From Streptomyces fagopyri (lineage in GTDB: Bacteria; Actinomycetota; Actinomycetes; Streptomycetales; Streptomycetaceae), in the NCBI RefSeq assembly GCF_009498275.1, contig NZ_CP045643.1, positions 3,658,001 through 3,722,000 on the forward strand: a DNA stretch of 64,000 bases, given 5' to 3'. Below the pieces are notes generated by a model that was not told the origin of the DNA, made no database searches, and saw only the letters and a list, made by a program, of their open reading frames with translations. A program made the translations under genes and the position numbers. This document shows, in pieces, positions 25,073-33,829 of the stretch (the stretch's first letter is position 1; every line of letters starts with the position of its first letter).

Positions 25073-26695
25073 ATGATGGATCTCGTCATCCGTGACGCGG
25101 AGGTCGTCGACGGCACCTCCGGGCCCTCGTACCGCGCCGACGTGGGGATCGAGGGCGGCAGGATCACCACGGTGCTCAAGGAGGGAGCGGCGGCCGGCTG
25201 TCTGCGGCCGGTCGCCCGCCGGGTCCTGGACGCCGAGGGCCTGGTCCTGGCGCCCGGTTTCATCGACATGCACGCCCACAGCGACCTGGCCCTGCTCCGC
25301 GACCCGGAGCACACCGCCAAGGCGGCCCAGGGCGTGACCCTCGAAGTCATCGGCCAGGACGGACTGTCGTACGCGCCGGTGGACGACCGCACCCTCGCCG
25401 AGGTCCGCAGGACGATCACCGGCTGGAACGGGTACGGCGACGACATCGACTTCGGCTGGCGCTCGGTCGGCGAGTACCTGGACCGCCTCGACCACGGTTT
25501 CGGCGGCGAGGGCATCGCGGTGAACGCCGCGTACCTGATCCCGCAGGGCACCGTCCGCATGCTCGCCGTCGGCTGGGAGGACCGCCCGGCGACGGACCGC
25601 GAGCTCGACCGCATGCGGCGGCTGGTCGCCGAGGGCCTGCGGGAGGGCGCCGTCGGCATGTCCTCCGGTCTCACCTACACCCCGGGCATGTACGCCCGGG
25701 ACGCCGAACTCACCGAGCTGTGCCGGGTGGTGGCCGAGCACGGCGGCTACTACTGCCCGCACCACCGCTCGTACGGGGCGGGCGCCCTGGAGGCCTACGA
25801 GGAGATGGTGGCCCTCACCCGCGAGGCCGGCTGCCCGCTCCATCTCGCCCACGCCACCATGAACTTCGGGGTGAACGAGGGCCGGGCGCCCGAGCTGCTC
25901 GCGCTCCTGGACCGCGCGCTCGCCGAGGGCGCGGACATCAGCCTCGACACGTATCCCTACACCCCCGGCTGCACCACGCTCGTGGCGATGCTGCCGAGCT
26001 GGGCGGGCGAGGGCGGCCCCGAGGCGGTCCTCGCGCGGCTGGCCGACGACGGGAGCGCCGAGCGCATCCGGCACCACATGGAGGTCGTCGGCGCGGACGG
26101 CTGCCACGGCGTCCCCATCGAGTGGGACACCATCGAGATCTCCGGCGTCACCGATCCGGCGCTCGCGGAGTACGTCGGCAGCACGGTCCGGCAGTCCGCC
26201 GACCGGCTCGGCGAGGAGCCCTGGACCACCGCCCGCCGCATCCTGCTCGACGACCGGCTGGGCGCCACGATCCTCCAGCACGTCGGCCACGAGGAGAACG
26301 TGCGCGCCATCATGCGGCACCGCGCGCACACCGGCGGCTCGGACGGGATCCTGCGCGGCGACAAGCCGCACCCGCGCGCCTACGGCACGTTCCCGCAGTA
26401 TCTCGGCCGGTACGTACGGGAGTTGGGCGTGCTCTCGCTGGAGGAGTGCGTCGCCCATCTGACCGGACGCCCGGCCGCCCGGCTGCGGCTTCCGGACCGC
26501 GGCCTGGTCCGCGAGGGCTACCGCGCCGACCTCGTCCTGTTCGACCCGGCCACGGTCGCGGCCGGGTCGACGTTCGAGGCACCGCGCACGCTCCCGACCG
26601 GCATCCCGTACGTGCTGGTCGACGGCCGCTTCGTGATCGAGGACGGTCGGCGCACGGACGTCCTGGCGGGGCGGGCGGTCCGCCGCACGGCCTGA
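25073..26695 (+). CDS. N-acyl-D-amino-acid deacylase-family amidohydrolase
   Basis: 540 residues (ATG at 25073 or 25076). Metal-dependent amidohydrolase fold: His67 and His69 in FIDMHAHSD, histidines in CPHHRSYG and LHLAHATMNF, and a C-terminal Asp in GGSDGILRG. In characterised D-aminoacylases the metal-bridging residue lies in a GNCG motif; here the same position is GQDG with Asp96, so the metal site is altered. The predicted role is removal of acyl groups from D-amino acids to feed the upstream PLP enzyme. Cytosolic, no signal peptide. AAAGGA precedes the start. Confidence 0.9.
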   Translation: MMDLVIRDAEVVDGTSGPSYRADVGIEGGRITTVLKEGAAAGCLRPVARRVLDAEGLVLAPGFIDMHAHSDLALLRDPEHTAKAAQGVTLEVIGQDGLSYAPVDDRTLAEVRRTITGWNGYGDDIDFGWRSVGEYLDRLDHGFGGEGIAVNAAYLIPQGTVRMLAVGWEDRPATDRELDRMRRLVAEGLREGAVGMSSGLTYTPGMYARDAELTELCRVVAEHGGYYCPHHRSYGAGALEAYEEMVALTREAGCPLHLAHATMNFGVNEGRAPELLALLDRALAEGADISLDTYPYTPGCTTLVAMLPSWAGEGGPEAVLARLADDGSAERIRHHMEVVGADGCHGVPIEWDTIEISGVTDPALAEYVGSTVRQSADRLGEEPWTTARRILLDDRLGATILQHVGHEENVRAIMRHRAHTGGSDGILRGDKPHPRAYGTFPQYLGRYVRELGVLSLEECVAHLTGRPAARLRLPDRGLVREGYRADLVLFDPATVAAGSTFEAPRTLPTGIPYVLVDGRFVIEDGRRTDVLAGRAVRRTA

Positions 26696-26713
26696 CCGCC
26701 CGCCCCGCGGGAC

Positions 26714-27643
26714 TCACGGCTTGGGCAGGACACACCCGGTGGCGTTCAGGTCGAGCTGGTTGCCCGCCCCGAAGCACGGCACGATCTGGTACGTCTCCTC
26801 GGCGTAGTTGATGCCCTGGCGGACGGTGACGTTGCCGCTCGCGTCGACCTCGCACGGGTTGTTCACCGTGCAGCGCCCGCCGTCCTCGTTGCCGGTGTTG
26901 TTGACGGCGACGACCTTGCCGGTGGCGTTGTCGATGACGGGCGAGCCCGAGGTGCCCCCGATGGTGTTGCAGGCGGAGGTGTAGCGGACCGAGTCCTTCC
27001 AGGTCCAGCCGCCCTCCTTCAGGCGGTACACGAACCCGTCGACGTTGCAGCTGTAGGTGCGCTTCCAGTAACCGGAGACGACCTTGATGGCGGTGCCCGC
27101 GGTGGGGTGCGCGTCGCTGAGAGTGAGCGCGCTGATCCCGTACGAGCTCCTGATCTGCGCGTAGGTGCGGGTGAGCTGGTAGATCGTGATGTCGGTGTCG
27201 GTCATCGTCGAGTACGCGACCTTGTTCGCGCGCAGTGTCGCGACGCCCGTCCCCGCGGAGTTGAGCAGCGTGAAGGAGCGCGTGGAGGTCTGGCCGACGA
27301 TGACCTCGCCCGGGTCCGGGAAGCCCGTCTCCAGGCAGTGGCCGTTGGACAGCACGAGCGCGGGGTCGCTGTCGGCGGAGCCGGGCATCCGGATGACGGA
27401 GCCGGAGCAGTTGCTGAGCGCGACCGTGCCGGCGTAGGTCACGGCCTGGACGGCGGGCGCCTTCACGGCGGGCGCGTGGGCGGCGGACGACCGGGCGGCC
27501 GACGACGGGGTGCCGGACGTCCGGGCGGCCGGTGCGGACGCGGGTGCGTGTCCGGATGTGGCCGCGGGTGCCGCGACCGCGGGTGCCACGCCCGCCCCGG
27601 CGATCACCAGGGCGAAGAACGCGGCGACGAGAGGCTTTCTCAT
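26714..27643 (-). CDS. Secreted trypsin-like serine protease
   Basis: 309 residues: signal peptide (1-24, ending AVAA), an Ala/Pro-rich pro-region (~25-65), then a chymotrypsin-fold domain. The triad is His102 (SNGHCLE), Asp151 (DTDITIYQL) and Ser234 (GGTSGSPV). Cysteines at ~79/103 and ~199/225 look paired. The catalytic domain is close in size to Streptomyces trypsin-like or V8-like proteases. The ATG at 27643 begins the signal peptide; longer upstream frames are non-secretory. It is convergent with the deacylase gene with only 18 bases between them. Confidence 0.92.
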   Translation of the reverse strand: MRKPLVAAFFALVIAGAGVAPAVAAPAATSGHAPASAPAARTSGTPSSAARSSAAHAPAVKAPAVQAVTYAGTVALSNCSGSVIRMPGSADSDPALVLSNGHCLETGFPDPGEVIVGQTSTRSFTLLNSAGTGVATLRANKVAYSTMTDTDITIYQLTRTYAQIRSSYGISALTLSDAHPTAGTAIKVVSGYWKRTYSCNVDGFVYRLKEGGWTWKDSVRYTSACNTIGGTSGSPVIDNATGKVVAVNNTGNEDGGRCTVNNPCEVDASGNVTVRQGINYAEETYQIVPCFGAGNQLDLNATGCVLPKP

Positions 27644-27998
27644 GTGGGGGTCCCCTCTTGCGACTTGGGCGGCCGGAGGTCTTCCGGCCGTCGCCAGTTT
27701 TGTCATGCGCATTGTGAGGTGAGGGGACGCAACGGACAAGGAGTCGTTTCCGGCCTCGGACGGACACCGGAGGAACCGCGTGGCAGCGGTCGCCGACCCG
27801 TTCGGCGTAACCGCGGGGGCCGGCCGGGAACAGCCCTCCCACACCCCCGCACCGGCCGTTACGCCAGGGACACGGACACGTACTCCGGGGTCAGCGGGGT
27901 CCAGGGCACGACACGGGACGAAAGGCACCCAAAACACCACGTCTCACGTGGTGGAAAACACGCCCCGCGATGCGTTACGCGGCCGTAAGCTCGCGGAC
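27644..27998. other. Divergent intergenic region with inverted repeats
   Basis: No coding signal between the protease and the aminotransferase. Two inverted repeats are visible: GGCGTAAC (27804-27811) with GTTACGCC (27858-27865), 46 bases apart, and the tighter palindrome at 27935-27953 listed separately. Confidence 0.55.
27935..27953. promoter_or_regulatory. Perfect palindrome upstream of the aminotransferase
   Basis: CACCACGT-CTC-ACGTGGTG, 8-bp perfect arms and 3-base centre, 46 bases before the aminotransferase ATG. A good candidate operator for an unidentified dimeric regulator; none is encoded next to it. Confidence 0.55.
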
Positions 27999-29210
27999 AT
28001 GCAGGTGATCCAGTCGACCAAGCTCGCCAACGTCTGTTACGAGATCCGGGGCCCGGTGCTCGAGGAGGCGATGCGGCTGGAAGCCGCGGGGCACCGGATC
28101 CTCAAGCTGAACACCGGCAATCCGGCCGCCTTCGGGTTCGAGTGCCCGCCGGAGATCCTGGAGGACATCCTCCGCAACGTCTCCTCGGCGCACGGCTACG
28201 GCGACGCCAAGGGACTGCTCGCCGCCCGCCGCGCCGTCGTCATGCACAACCAGACCCTCGGCATCGAGACGGACGTCGAGCACGTCTTCATCGGCAACGG
28301 CGTGTCCGAGCTGATCGTGATGGCGATGCAGGGCCTGCTCGACGACGGCGACGAGGTGCTCGTACCGGCACCGGACTACCCGCTGTGGACCGCGGCCGTG
28401 TCCCTGTCCGGCGGCACCGCCGTCCACTACCACTGCGACGAGCAGTCCGACTGGATGCCCGACCTCGCGGACGTGGAGCGGAAGGTCACCGACCGCACCA
28501 AGGCGATCGTCATCATCAACCCGAACAACCCGACGGGCGCGGTGTACGACGAGGCGATGCTGCGCGGGCTCACCGACATCGCCCGCCGCCACAACCTGCT
28601 CGTCTGCTCGGACGAGATCTACGACAAGATCCTCTACGACGGCGCGACGCACACCCCCACCTCCTCGGTCGCCCCCGACCTGCTCACCCTCACCTTCAAC
28701 GGCATGTCGAAGGCCTACCGGGTGGCCGGCTACCGCGTCGGCTGGATGTCGATCTCGGGCCCCCGCGCCCACGCCGACTCGTACATCGAGGGCCTGACGA
28801 TCCTCGCGAACATGCGTCTGTGCGCGAACATGCCGGGCCAGCACGGCGTGGTCGCCGCGCTGAGCGGCCGGCAGACCATCGGCGACCTGGTCCTGCCGGG
28901 CGGGCGACTGAAGGAGCAGCGGGACGTCGCCTACGAGCTGCTGACCCAGATCCCGGGGGTGAGCTGCGTGAAGCCGAAGGGCGCGCTGTACCTCTTCCCT
29001 CGGCTCGACCCGAAGGTCTTCAAGATCAAGGACGACCGGCAGATGGTGCTCGACCTGCTGCGCCGCGAGAAGATCATGGTCGTCCAGGGAACGGGCTTCA
29101 ACTGGCCGGAACCGGACCACTTCCGGGTGGTCACGCTGCCGACCGTGGGCGATCTGACCGACGCGGTGACCCGGATCGGCACCTTCCTGGACGGTTACAG
29201 CCAGCCCTGA
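27999..29210 (+). CDS. alaA: AlaA-type aminotransferase
   Basis: 403 residues, class I PLP aminotransferase. The PLP lysine is in FNGMSKAYRVAGYRVGW, the PLP-phosphate and aspartate segment is NPNNPTGAVYDE, and the C-terminal arginine is in DHFRVVTLP. The start MQVIQSTKLANVCYEIRGP and overall pattern match the AlaA group (glutamate-pyruvate transaminase, alanine synthesis), about 400 residues. The ATG at 27999 fits the family start; an upstream extension of 73 codons is open but not family-like. Cytosolic, probably monocistronic. Exact amino acid specificity not proven by sequence. Confidence 0.9.
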   Translation: MQVIQSTKLANVCYEIRGPVLEEAMRLEAAGHRILKLNTGNPAAFGFECPPEILEDILRNVSSAHGYGDAKGLLAARRAVVMHNQTLGIETDVEHVFIGNGVSELIVMAMQGLLDDGDEVLVPAPDYPLWTAAVSLSGGTAVHYHCDEQSDWMPDLADVERKVTDRTKAIVIINPNNPTGAVYDEAMLRGLTDIARRHNLLVCSDEIYDKILYDGATHTPTSSVAPDLLTLTFNGMSKAYRVAGYRVGWMSISGPRAHADSYIEGLTILANMRLCANMPGQHGVVAALSGRQTIGDLVLPGGRLKEQRDVAYELLTQIPGVSCVKPKGALYLFPRLDPKVFKIKDDRQMVLDLLRREKIMVVQGTGFNWPEPDHFRVVTLPTVGDLTDAVTRIGTFLDGYSQP

Positions 29211-29313
29211 ACCTCACCGTGCGTGCCCGCCGCGTCCAGATGCGCGACCTGGCTCAACTTTAGACGAAATCCAAGCTAGGATGGCTTCCTGCGAGCGCAC
29301 AGGAGGCCGTCCC

Positions 29314-29724
29314 ATGTACGAACCGATCCGCACCCAGTCGGTCCACACGGTGACCGGCACGCCCTCGGACTTCCCCCACCGGTCGCGCGAGGAGGAGCTG
29401 GACATCCAGCTCGCCGGGCATCTCGCGGCCCTGCTCGCGGTGACGGACGAGATCCGCGCGCTCGCGCCCTCCGGAGACCTGGACACCGCGGCCGCGCGGC
29501 TCACCGAGCAGGTGGCGCGGCTGCGAGGAGGCATCTCACCGGTGCGCGCGTCCACCGCCCCCGAGTCGCGCGCCGCAGCCCTCCACCAGCGCGCCCACGC
29601 CCTCGCCGGACGCGCCCTCGTCGTCGCCGCCTCCCGCGCGGACACGGCGGCCGCGATCCTGGCCGCCGAGCGCATGGACGCCCACGCCCTGGCCACCGGC
29701 CCCCGCGCCCTCGCCGCCCACTGA
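29314..29724 (+). CDS. Small conserved hypothetical protein
   Basis: 136 residues from the ATG at 29314, which has AGGAGG eight bases upstream; an in-frame start 11 codons earlier lacks one. The N-terminal 30 residues (YEPIRTQSVHTVTGTP) are polar. The remainder is alanine-rich alpha-helix, with EEELDIQLAGHLAALLAVTDEIRAL as the first helix, and looks like a helical bundle. No signal peptide or membrane segment. A TAGGAT element at 29277-29282 may be its -10 box. A hairpin follows the gene. Function not recognised. Confidence 0.75.
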   Translation: MYEPIRTQSVHTVTGTPSDFPHRSREEELDIQLAGHLAALLAVTDEIRALAPSGDLDTAAARLTEQVARLRGGISPVRASTAPESRAAALHQRAHALAGRALVVAASRADTAAAILAAERMDAHALATGPRALAAH

Positions 29725-29747
29725 GCCCGGCGCTCCCCCGCACGGCC

Positions 29748-29783
29748 CCGGTCCGCGTGCACCCGCAGCGACGCGCGGACCGG
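29748..29783 (+). terminator. Hairpin after the small hypothetical gene
   Basis: CCGGTCCGCG pairs with CGCGGACCGG (10 bp, 16-base loop) 24 bases after the stop. Isolates this gene from the downstream operon. Confidence 0.6.
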
Positions 29784-30015
29784 GTGCCACACACCCCGCC
29801 CGTCAGCCGGCGGCGCTCCCCCGCGGCCCGCTACCGCCGGACGTCCGGCGCCGGAGGCCCCGCCCGCGCGTTCGCCGAGGCGCCGGGCGACGCTCCCCGG
29901 TGACGCCCCGCACCGCGGGAGGCGACTATTCCGGTTGCATACCGGGATAGCTCGGTCACTCCCCGTTCACCCGGAGCCTCCGGGAACGTTGGATTCCGGG
30001 AGCATTCTCCTCGGT

Positions 30016-31107
30016 GTGAGACGCATCGTGGGAATCGTCCTGGCGGCCTTGCTGATCGGCGGCGTGGCAGCAGCCGTCGTAGCGGGCCGCGAAGGTCAGG
30101 ACACGGGCACGGCAACGAAGACCGTGCACGGAGTGATCGGTTCGGAGAAGGCGGAGTTCTTCGCCGACCCCGACGTGGTGAAGGCCCTCGCCGCCAAGGG
30201 CTACACCGTGAAGACGGAGACCTCCGGGTCCTGGGCCATGGAGGGCCTGGACCTCAAGGGGTACGACTTCGCCTTCCCCTCGAGCCAGGCCCCGGCCGAC
30301 GAGCTCGCCGCCAAGTACCACGCGCGGCAGCCCCTGCCGCGCCCGTTCTACTCGCCCCTTGTGGTCGTCGCCCACCGCAGCGCCGCCGAGGTGCTCGCGG
30401 CGAACGGACTCGCGACCCTCGGCAAGGGATCCGGCACGCTCAGGATGGCCGCGTACCTCAAGGCCGCCGAGCACGACCGGACCTGGCAACAGCTCAAGGG
30501 GGCCGGGGCGCACGGAGAACTGACCGGCACGCTCTACATCGCCACCACCGACCCCGCCACCTCCAACTCCGGCGCGCTCTACCTAGCCGCCGCCTCGTAC
30601 GTCGCCGACGGCGGCCGGGTCGCCGCGGACACCGCCGCCGTCACCCGCACCGCGCCCCTCATGCGCAAGCTCATCAGCGTCCAGGGTGCCCAGCAGACCA
30701 GCACCGACGCCGCGTTCAGGGACTTCGTCAGCGGCGCCGGGAACCCGCTCGTGCTCGTGTACGAGTCGCAGGTCGCCGCACTGCTCGCCCAGGGCCAGGA
30801 CGTCGGTGACCTCACCGTCCTGTACCCGGACACCACCGCGAACAGCGACCACACCGTCGTACCGCTGACGGAGGCGGGCCGCGCGCTCGGTGAACTCCTC
30901 AGCAGCGACCCGGCCCTGCGCAGGCTGGCCGTCACACACGGGTTCCGGCCGCAGGGCGCGAGCGCGGAGTTCACGGCGGCTACCGCCGCCCACACCACCT
31001 ATCTCAACCAGAATCTGACCGGCGTCCGGCAGGCGCCCGTGCCCGCCTCCGCGGTGCTGCACGAGATGGCACGCCGGGCGAAGGGCCAGGGGGGAAGCAC
31101 ATCATGA
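30016..31107 (+). CDS. Membrane-anchored solute-binding-like protein of the TelA operon
   Basis: 363 residues from a GTG at 30016. One N-terminal hydrophobic segment (RRIVGIVLAALLIGGVAAAVV) has no clear signal peptidase or lipobox site, so it is probably a signal anchor. The rest looks like a type II periplasmic-binding fold. It contains KGYDFAFPSSQAPADEL, RPFYSPLVVVAHR and a TTDPATSNSGALYL motif at 177-190, similar to the DPxxSNSG loop of the VWA lipoprotein two genes downstream. It is an extracytoplasmic protein that binds an unknown ligand. Its stop overlaps the TelA start (ATGA), so it is the first gene of a coupled operon. Confidence 0.85.
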   Translation: MRRIVGIVLAALLIGGVAAAVVAGREGQDTGTATKTVHGVIGSEKAEFFADPDVVKALAAKGYTVKTETSGSWAMEGLDLKGYDFAFPSSQAPADELAAKYHARQPLPRPFYSPLVVVAHRSAAEVLAANGLATLGKGSGTLRMAAYLKAAEHDRTWQQLKGAGAHGELTGTLYIATTDPATSNSGALYLAAASYVADGGRVAADTAAVTRTAPLMRKLISVQGAQQTSTDAAFRDFVSGAGNPLVLVYESQVAALLAQGQDVGDLTVLYPDTTANSDHTVVPLTEAGRALGELLSSDPALRRLAVTHGFRPQGASAEFTAATAAHTTYLNQNLTGVRQAPVPASAVLHEMARRAKGQGGSTS

Positions 31108-32276
31108 GCATCGAGGACACGTTCACCCTCACGCCGCCCGAGGCCGTCGCGCCCGTGCCCCGTGAGAAGGCCGGCGGGCTCGTCCCCGTCGACCCGTCCG
31201 TGCAGGACGAGATGGCACGCCGGGCCGCCGAGTACATCGGCGGACTCGCTTCCCTCGACGCCCGTTCACCCGAGTTCGCCGGCAAGGTCGGGGAGATCGC
31301 CGGCCTCGGCGCGAGCGAGATGCGGGGGGCCGCCGCGCAGTCCAACCGCATGCTGGAGCGCACGCTGCGCAGCCTGCCCTCGAAGGGCGAGGACGCGCAG
31401 TCCCACGTCGCGGGCTCGCTCGTCGAACTCCGGCGCGTGGTCGAGGATCTGGACCCGCGAGACCTGTCCGCGGGCAAGGGACGCAAGCTCCTGTCGCGGC
31501 TGCCGGGCGGCAACAGGCTGCGTGACCACGTCGCCAAGTACGCCTCGTCGCAGGCCACCTTGAACAAGATCGTGGGCTCGCTGCGCGGTGGCCAGGACGA
31601 ACTGCGGCGCGACAACGCGGCGTTGCAGACCGAGCGGGTCCGGCTCTGGGAGACGATGGGCAAGCTCCAGGAGTACGTGGTGCTGACCCAGGCCCTGGAC
31701 ACGGCCGTCGAGGAGCACATCACGGGCGTCGACGCCGCCGACCCGGCACAGGCCGACACCCTCCGCTCCGACGTCCTCTTCCCGGTCCGCCAGAAGCACC
31801 AGGACCTGCTGACCCAGCTCGCGGTGTGCGCGCAGGGCTATCTGGCCATGGACGTGGTCCGGCGCAACAACGACGAACTCATCAAGGGCGTCGACCGCGC
31901 CGCCACCACCACGGTCTCCGCCCTGCGCATCTCCGTGATGCTCGCCTCCGCCCTCGACAACCAGCGCAAGGTCGTCGACCAGGTCAACGCGTTGCGCGGC
32001 ACCACGGAGGAACTGATCCGCGGCAACGCCGAGATGCTCGCCACGCAGAGCGGCGAGATCCAGCGCATCGCCGCCGACCCGGCCGTCGGCGCGGAGACCC
32101 TCCGTACCGCCTTCCAGCAGATCTACCGCACCCTCGACGCCATCGACACCTACAAGGTCCAGGCCACCGAGTCGATGGCGGCGACCGTGGAGTCCCTCAC
32201 CTCGGAACTCCAGCAGGCGAGCGTCTACCTGGAGCGCAGCAGGTCGCGGGGCGCCCTGGACGGAGGTACCGCGTGA
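31104..32276 (+). CDS. telA: TelA-family toxic-anion-resistance-like protein
   Basis: 390 residues, the usual TelA length. It is a soluble all-helical coiled-coil protein: ERVRLWETMGKLQEYVVLTQAL in the middle, then VRQKHQDLLTQLAV and DLVRR-type VVRRNNDELIKGVDRA, and a C-terminal TVSALRISVMLASALDNQRK segment, all typical of the family. TelA proteins are linked to tellurite and other toxic-anion resistance and to stress at the membrane; the biochemical activity is unknown. The start overlaps the upstream stop by ATGA and the stop overlaps the next start by GTGA, so its translation is coupled on both sides. Confidence 0.93.
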   Translation: MSIEDTFTLTPPEAVAPVPREKAGGLVPVDPSVQDEMARRAAEYIGGLASLDARSPEFAGKVGEIAGLGASEMRGAAAQSNRMLERTLRSLPSKGEDAQSHVAGSLVELRRVVEDLDPRDLSAGKGRKLLSRLPGGNRLRDHVAKYASSQATLNKIVGSLRGGQDELRRDNAALQTERVRLWETMGKLQEYVVLTQALDTAVEEHITGVDAADPAQADTLRSDVLFPVRQKHQDLLTQLAVCAQGYLAMDVVRRNNDELIKGVDRAATTTVSALRISVMLASALDNQRKVVDQVNALRGTTEELIRGNAEMLATQSGEIQRIAADPAVGAETLRTAFQQIYRTLDAIDTYKVQATESMAATVESLTSELQQASVYLERSRSRGALDGGTA

Positions 32277-33829
32277 GACGCGTACGAGGTACCAGGCCAC
32301 GCATGACCGCTCTCGCCGTGCTCGCACTGCTGACGGCGTGCACGTCACACCCGCGGCAGGAGCAGCAGCCCGGAAGGAACGCGCCCGAACCGGGCACCTT
32401 GCGCATCCTCGCCTCCAGCGAACTCGGCGACATGCGACCGGTGCTGGAACAGGTCCGCAAGGACACCGGCATCACGGTCCGCCCCACCTATCTGGGCACC
32501 CTCGCCGCCGTCGACCTGCTCGCGCGCGGCAAGGTGGACGGCTCCTACGACGCGCTGTGGCTGTCGTCCAACGACTATCTGCGGCTGCGGCCCGACGCGG
32601 CGAGGAAGGTCGTCTCGGAGACGCCGGTCATGTCGAGCCCGGTGGCCATCGGGGTGAAGCCGGCCACCGTACGGGCTCTGGGCTGGAAGCCGGACGACGT
32701 CACCTGGCCGCAGGTGGAGAAGGCGGTGGCGGAGGGCCGGCTGACGTACGGCATGACCGATCCCGCCCGCTCCAACTCCGGTTTCTCCACCCTGATCTCG
32801 GTCGCCTCCGGTCTGTCCGGAGCGCAGTCGGCGCTCACCGACGCGGACGTGGACAGGGCGACCCCGCGCCTCAAGGAGTTCTTCAAGGGACAGAAGCTGA
32901 CCTCGGGTTCCTCCGGATGGCTGGCGAGCGCGTACCGGCGCCGCGGCACCGTGGACGCCCTGCTCAACTACGAGTCCGTCCTCAAGGGGATGAAGGACCT
33001 GACGGTCATCCGGCCGCGCGACGGCGTCGTGACGGCCGACTACCCGCTCTCCTCGCTCGCCGCCACGGACCGGGGCACCCGGGAGACCGTGCGCCGTCTC
33101 GCCGAGGCGCTGCGCACCCCGGCCGTCCAGCGGCTCATCACCGAGCGCACCCTGCGCCGTCCGGTGGTCCCCTCGGTCGCCCCTGCGGCCGGCCTCGACA
33201 CGAGCAGACGGCGCGAACTCCCCTTCCCCGGCAGCCGGTCCGTCGCCGACCGGCTCCTCGACGCGTACGAGAACCAACTCCGCCGGCCCTCCCGGACCGT
33301 GTACGTCCTCGACACCTCCGGCTCGATGCGCGGCAGCCGGCTCGACCGGCTGAAGAAGGCCCTCACCTCGCTGACGGGGGACTTCCGCGAACGCGAGGAG
33401 GTGACGCTGATGCCGTTCGGGTCGGACGTGAAGAGCGTCCGCACGCACCTGGTGCGGCCCGCGGACCCGGGGGCCGGACTGGACGGCATCCGGGCGGACA
33501 CCCGGGCGCTGAGCGCCTCCGGCGACACCGCGATCTACACCTCGCTGGAGAAGGCGTACGAGCATCTGGGGACCGACGACGACACGTTCACGTCGATCGT
33601 GCTGATGACCGACGGCGAGAACACGACCGGGGCGAAGGCCGGGCACTTCGACGGCTTCTACCGCGAACTGTCCGGCGCGCAGCGGGAGATCCCCGTCTTC
33701 CCGATCCTCTTCGGCGACTCCGACCGGAACGAGTTGGGGCACATCGCCGATCTGACCGGCGGCCGCCTCTTCGACGCCCGCAAGGGTTCGCTCGACGGCG
33801 CCTTCGAGGAGATCCGTGGCTACCAATAG
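32273..33829 (+). CDS. Lipoprotein with solute-binding and VWA domains
   Basis: 518 residues, GTG start overlapping the TelA stop, GGAGG eight bases upstream. A lipoprotein signal ends LLTAC with Cys23. Residues ~42-300 are a periplasmic-binding-like domain with MTDPARSNSGFSTL (161-174) and a DYPLSSLA segment. Residues ~340-518 are a VWA domain with an intact MIDAS: DTSGS (347-351), Thr419 in GDTAIYTS and Asp447 in MTDGEN. It sits outside the membrane, able to bind a small ligand and, by a metal-dependent site, a protein partner. This pairing next to TelA is unusual and is the core of the candidate system. Confidence 0.9.
   Translation: MRRVRGTRPRMTALAVLALLTACTSHPRQEQQPGRNAPEPGTLRILASSELGDMRPVLEQVRKDTGITVRPTYLGTLAAVDLLARGKVDGSYDALWLSSNDYLRLRPDAARKVVSETPVMSSPVAIGVKPATVRALGWKPDDVTWPQVEKAVAEGRLTYGMTDPARSNSGFSTLISVASGLSGAQSALTDADVDRATPRLKEFFKGQKLTSGSSGWLASAYRRRGTVDALLNYESVLKGMKDLTVIRPRDGVVTADYPLSSLAATDRGTRETVRRLAEALRTPAVQRLITERTLRRPVVPSVAPAAGLDTSRRRELPFPGSRSVADRLLDAYENQLRRPSRTVYVLDTSGSMRGSRLDRLKKALTSLTGDFREREEVTLMPFGSDVKSVRTHLVRPADPGAGLDGIRADTRALSASGDTAIYTSLEKAYEHLGTDDDTFTSIVLMTDGENTTGAKAGHFDGFYRELSGAQREIPVFPILFGDSDRNELGHIADLTGGRLFDARKGSLDGAFEEIRGYQ

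Noticed and set aside
19694..26695. Gluconate utilisation locus
   Set aside because: GntP and a KDG-like kinase are present, but no gluconate kinase, dehydratase or aldolase; the D-amino-acid enzymes fit better, so gluconate was not used as the primary call.
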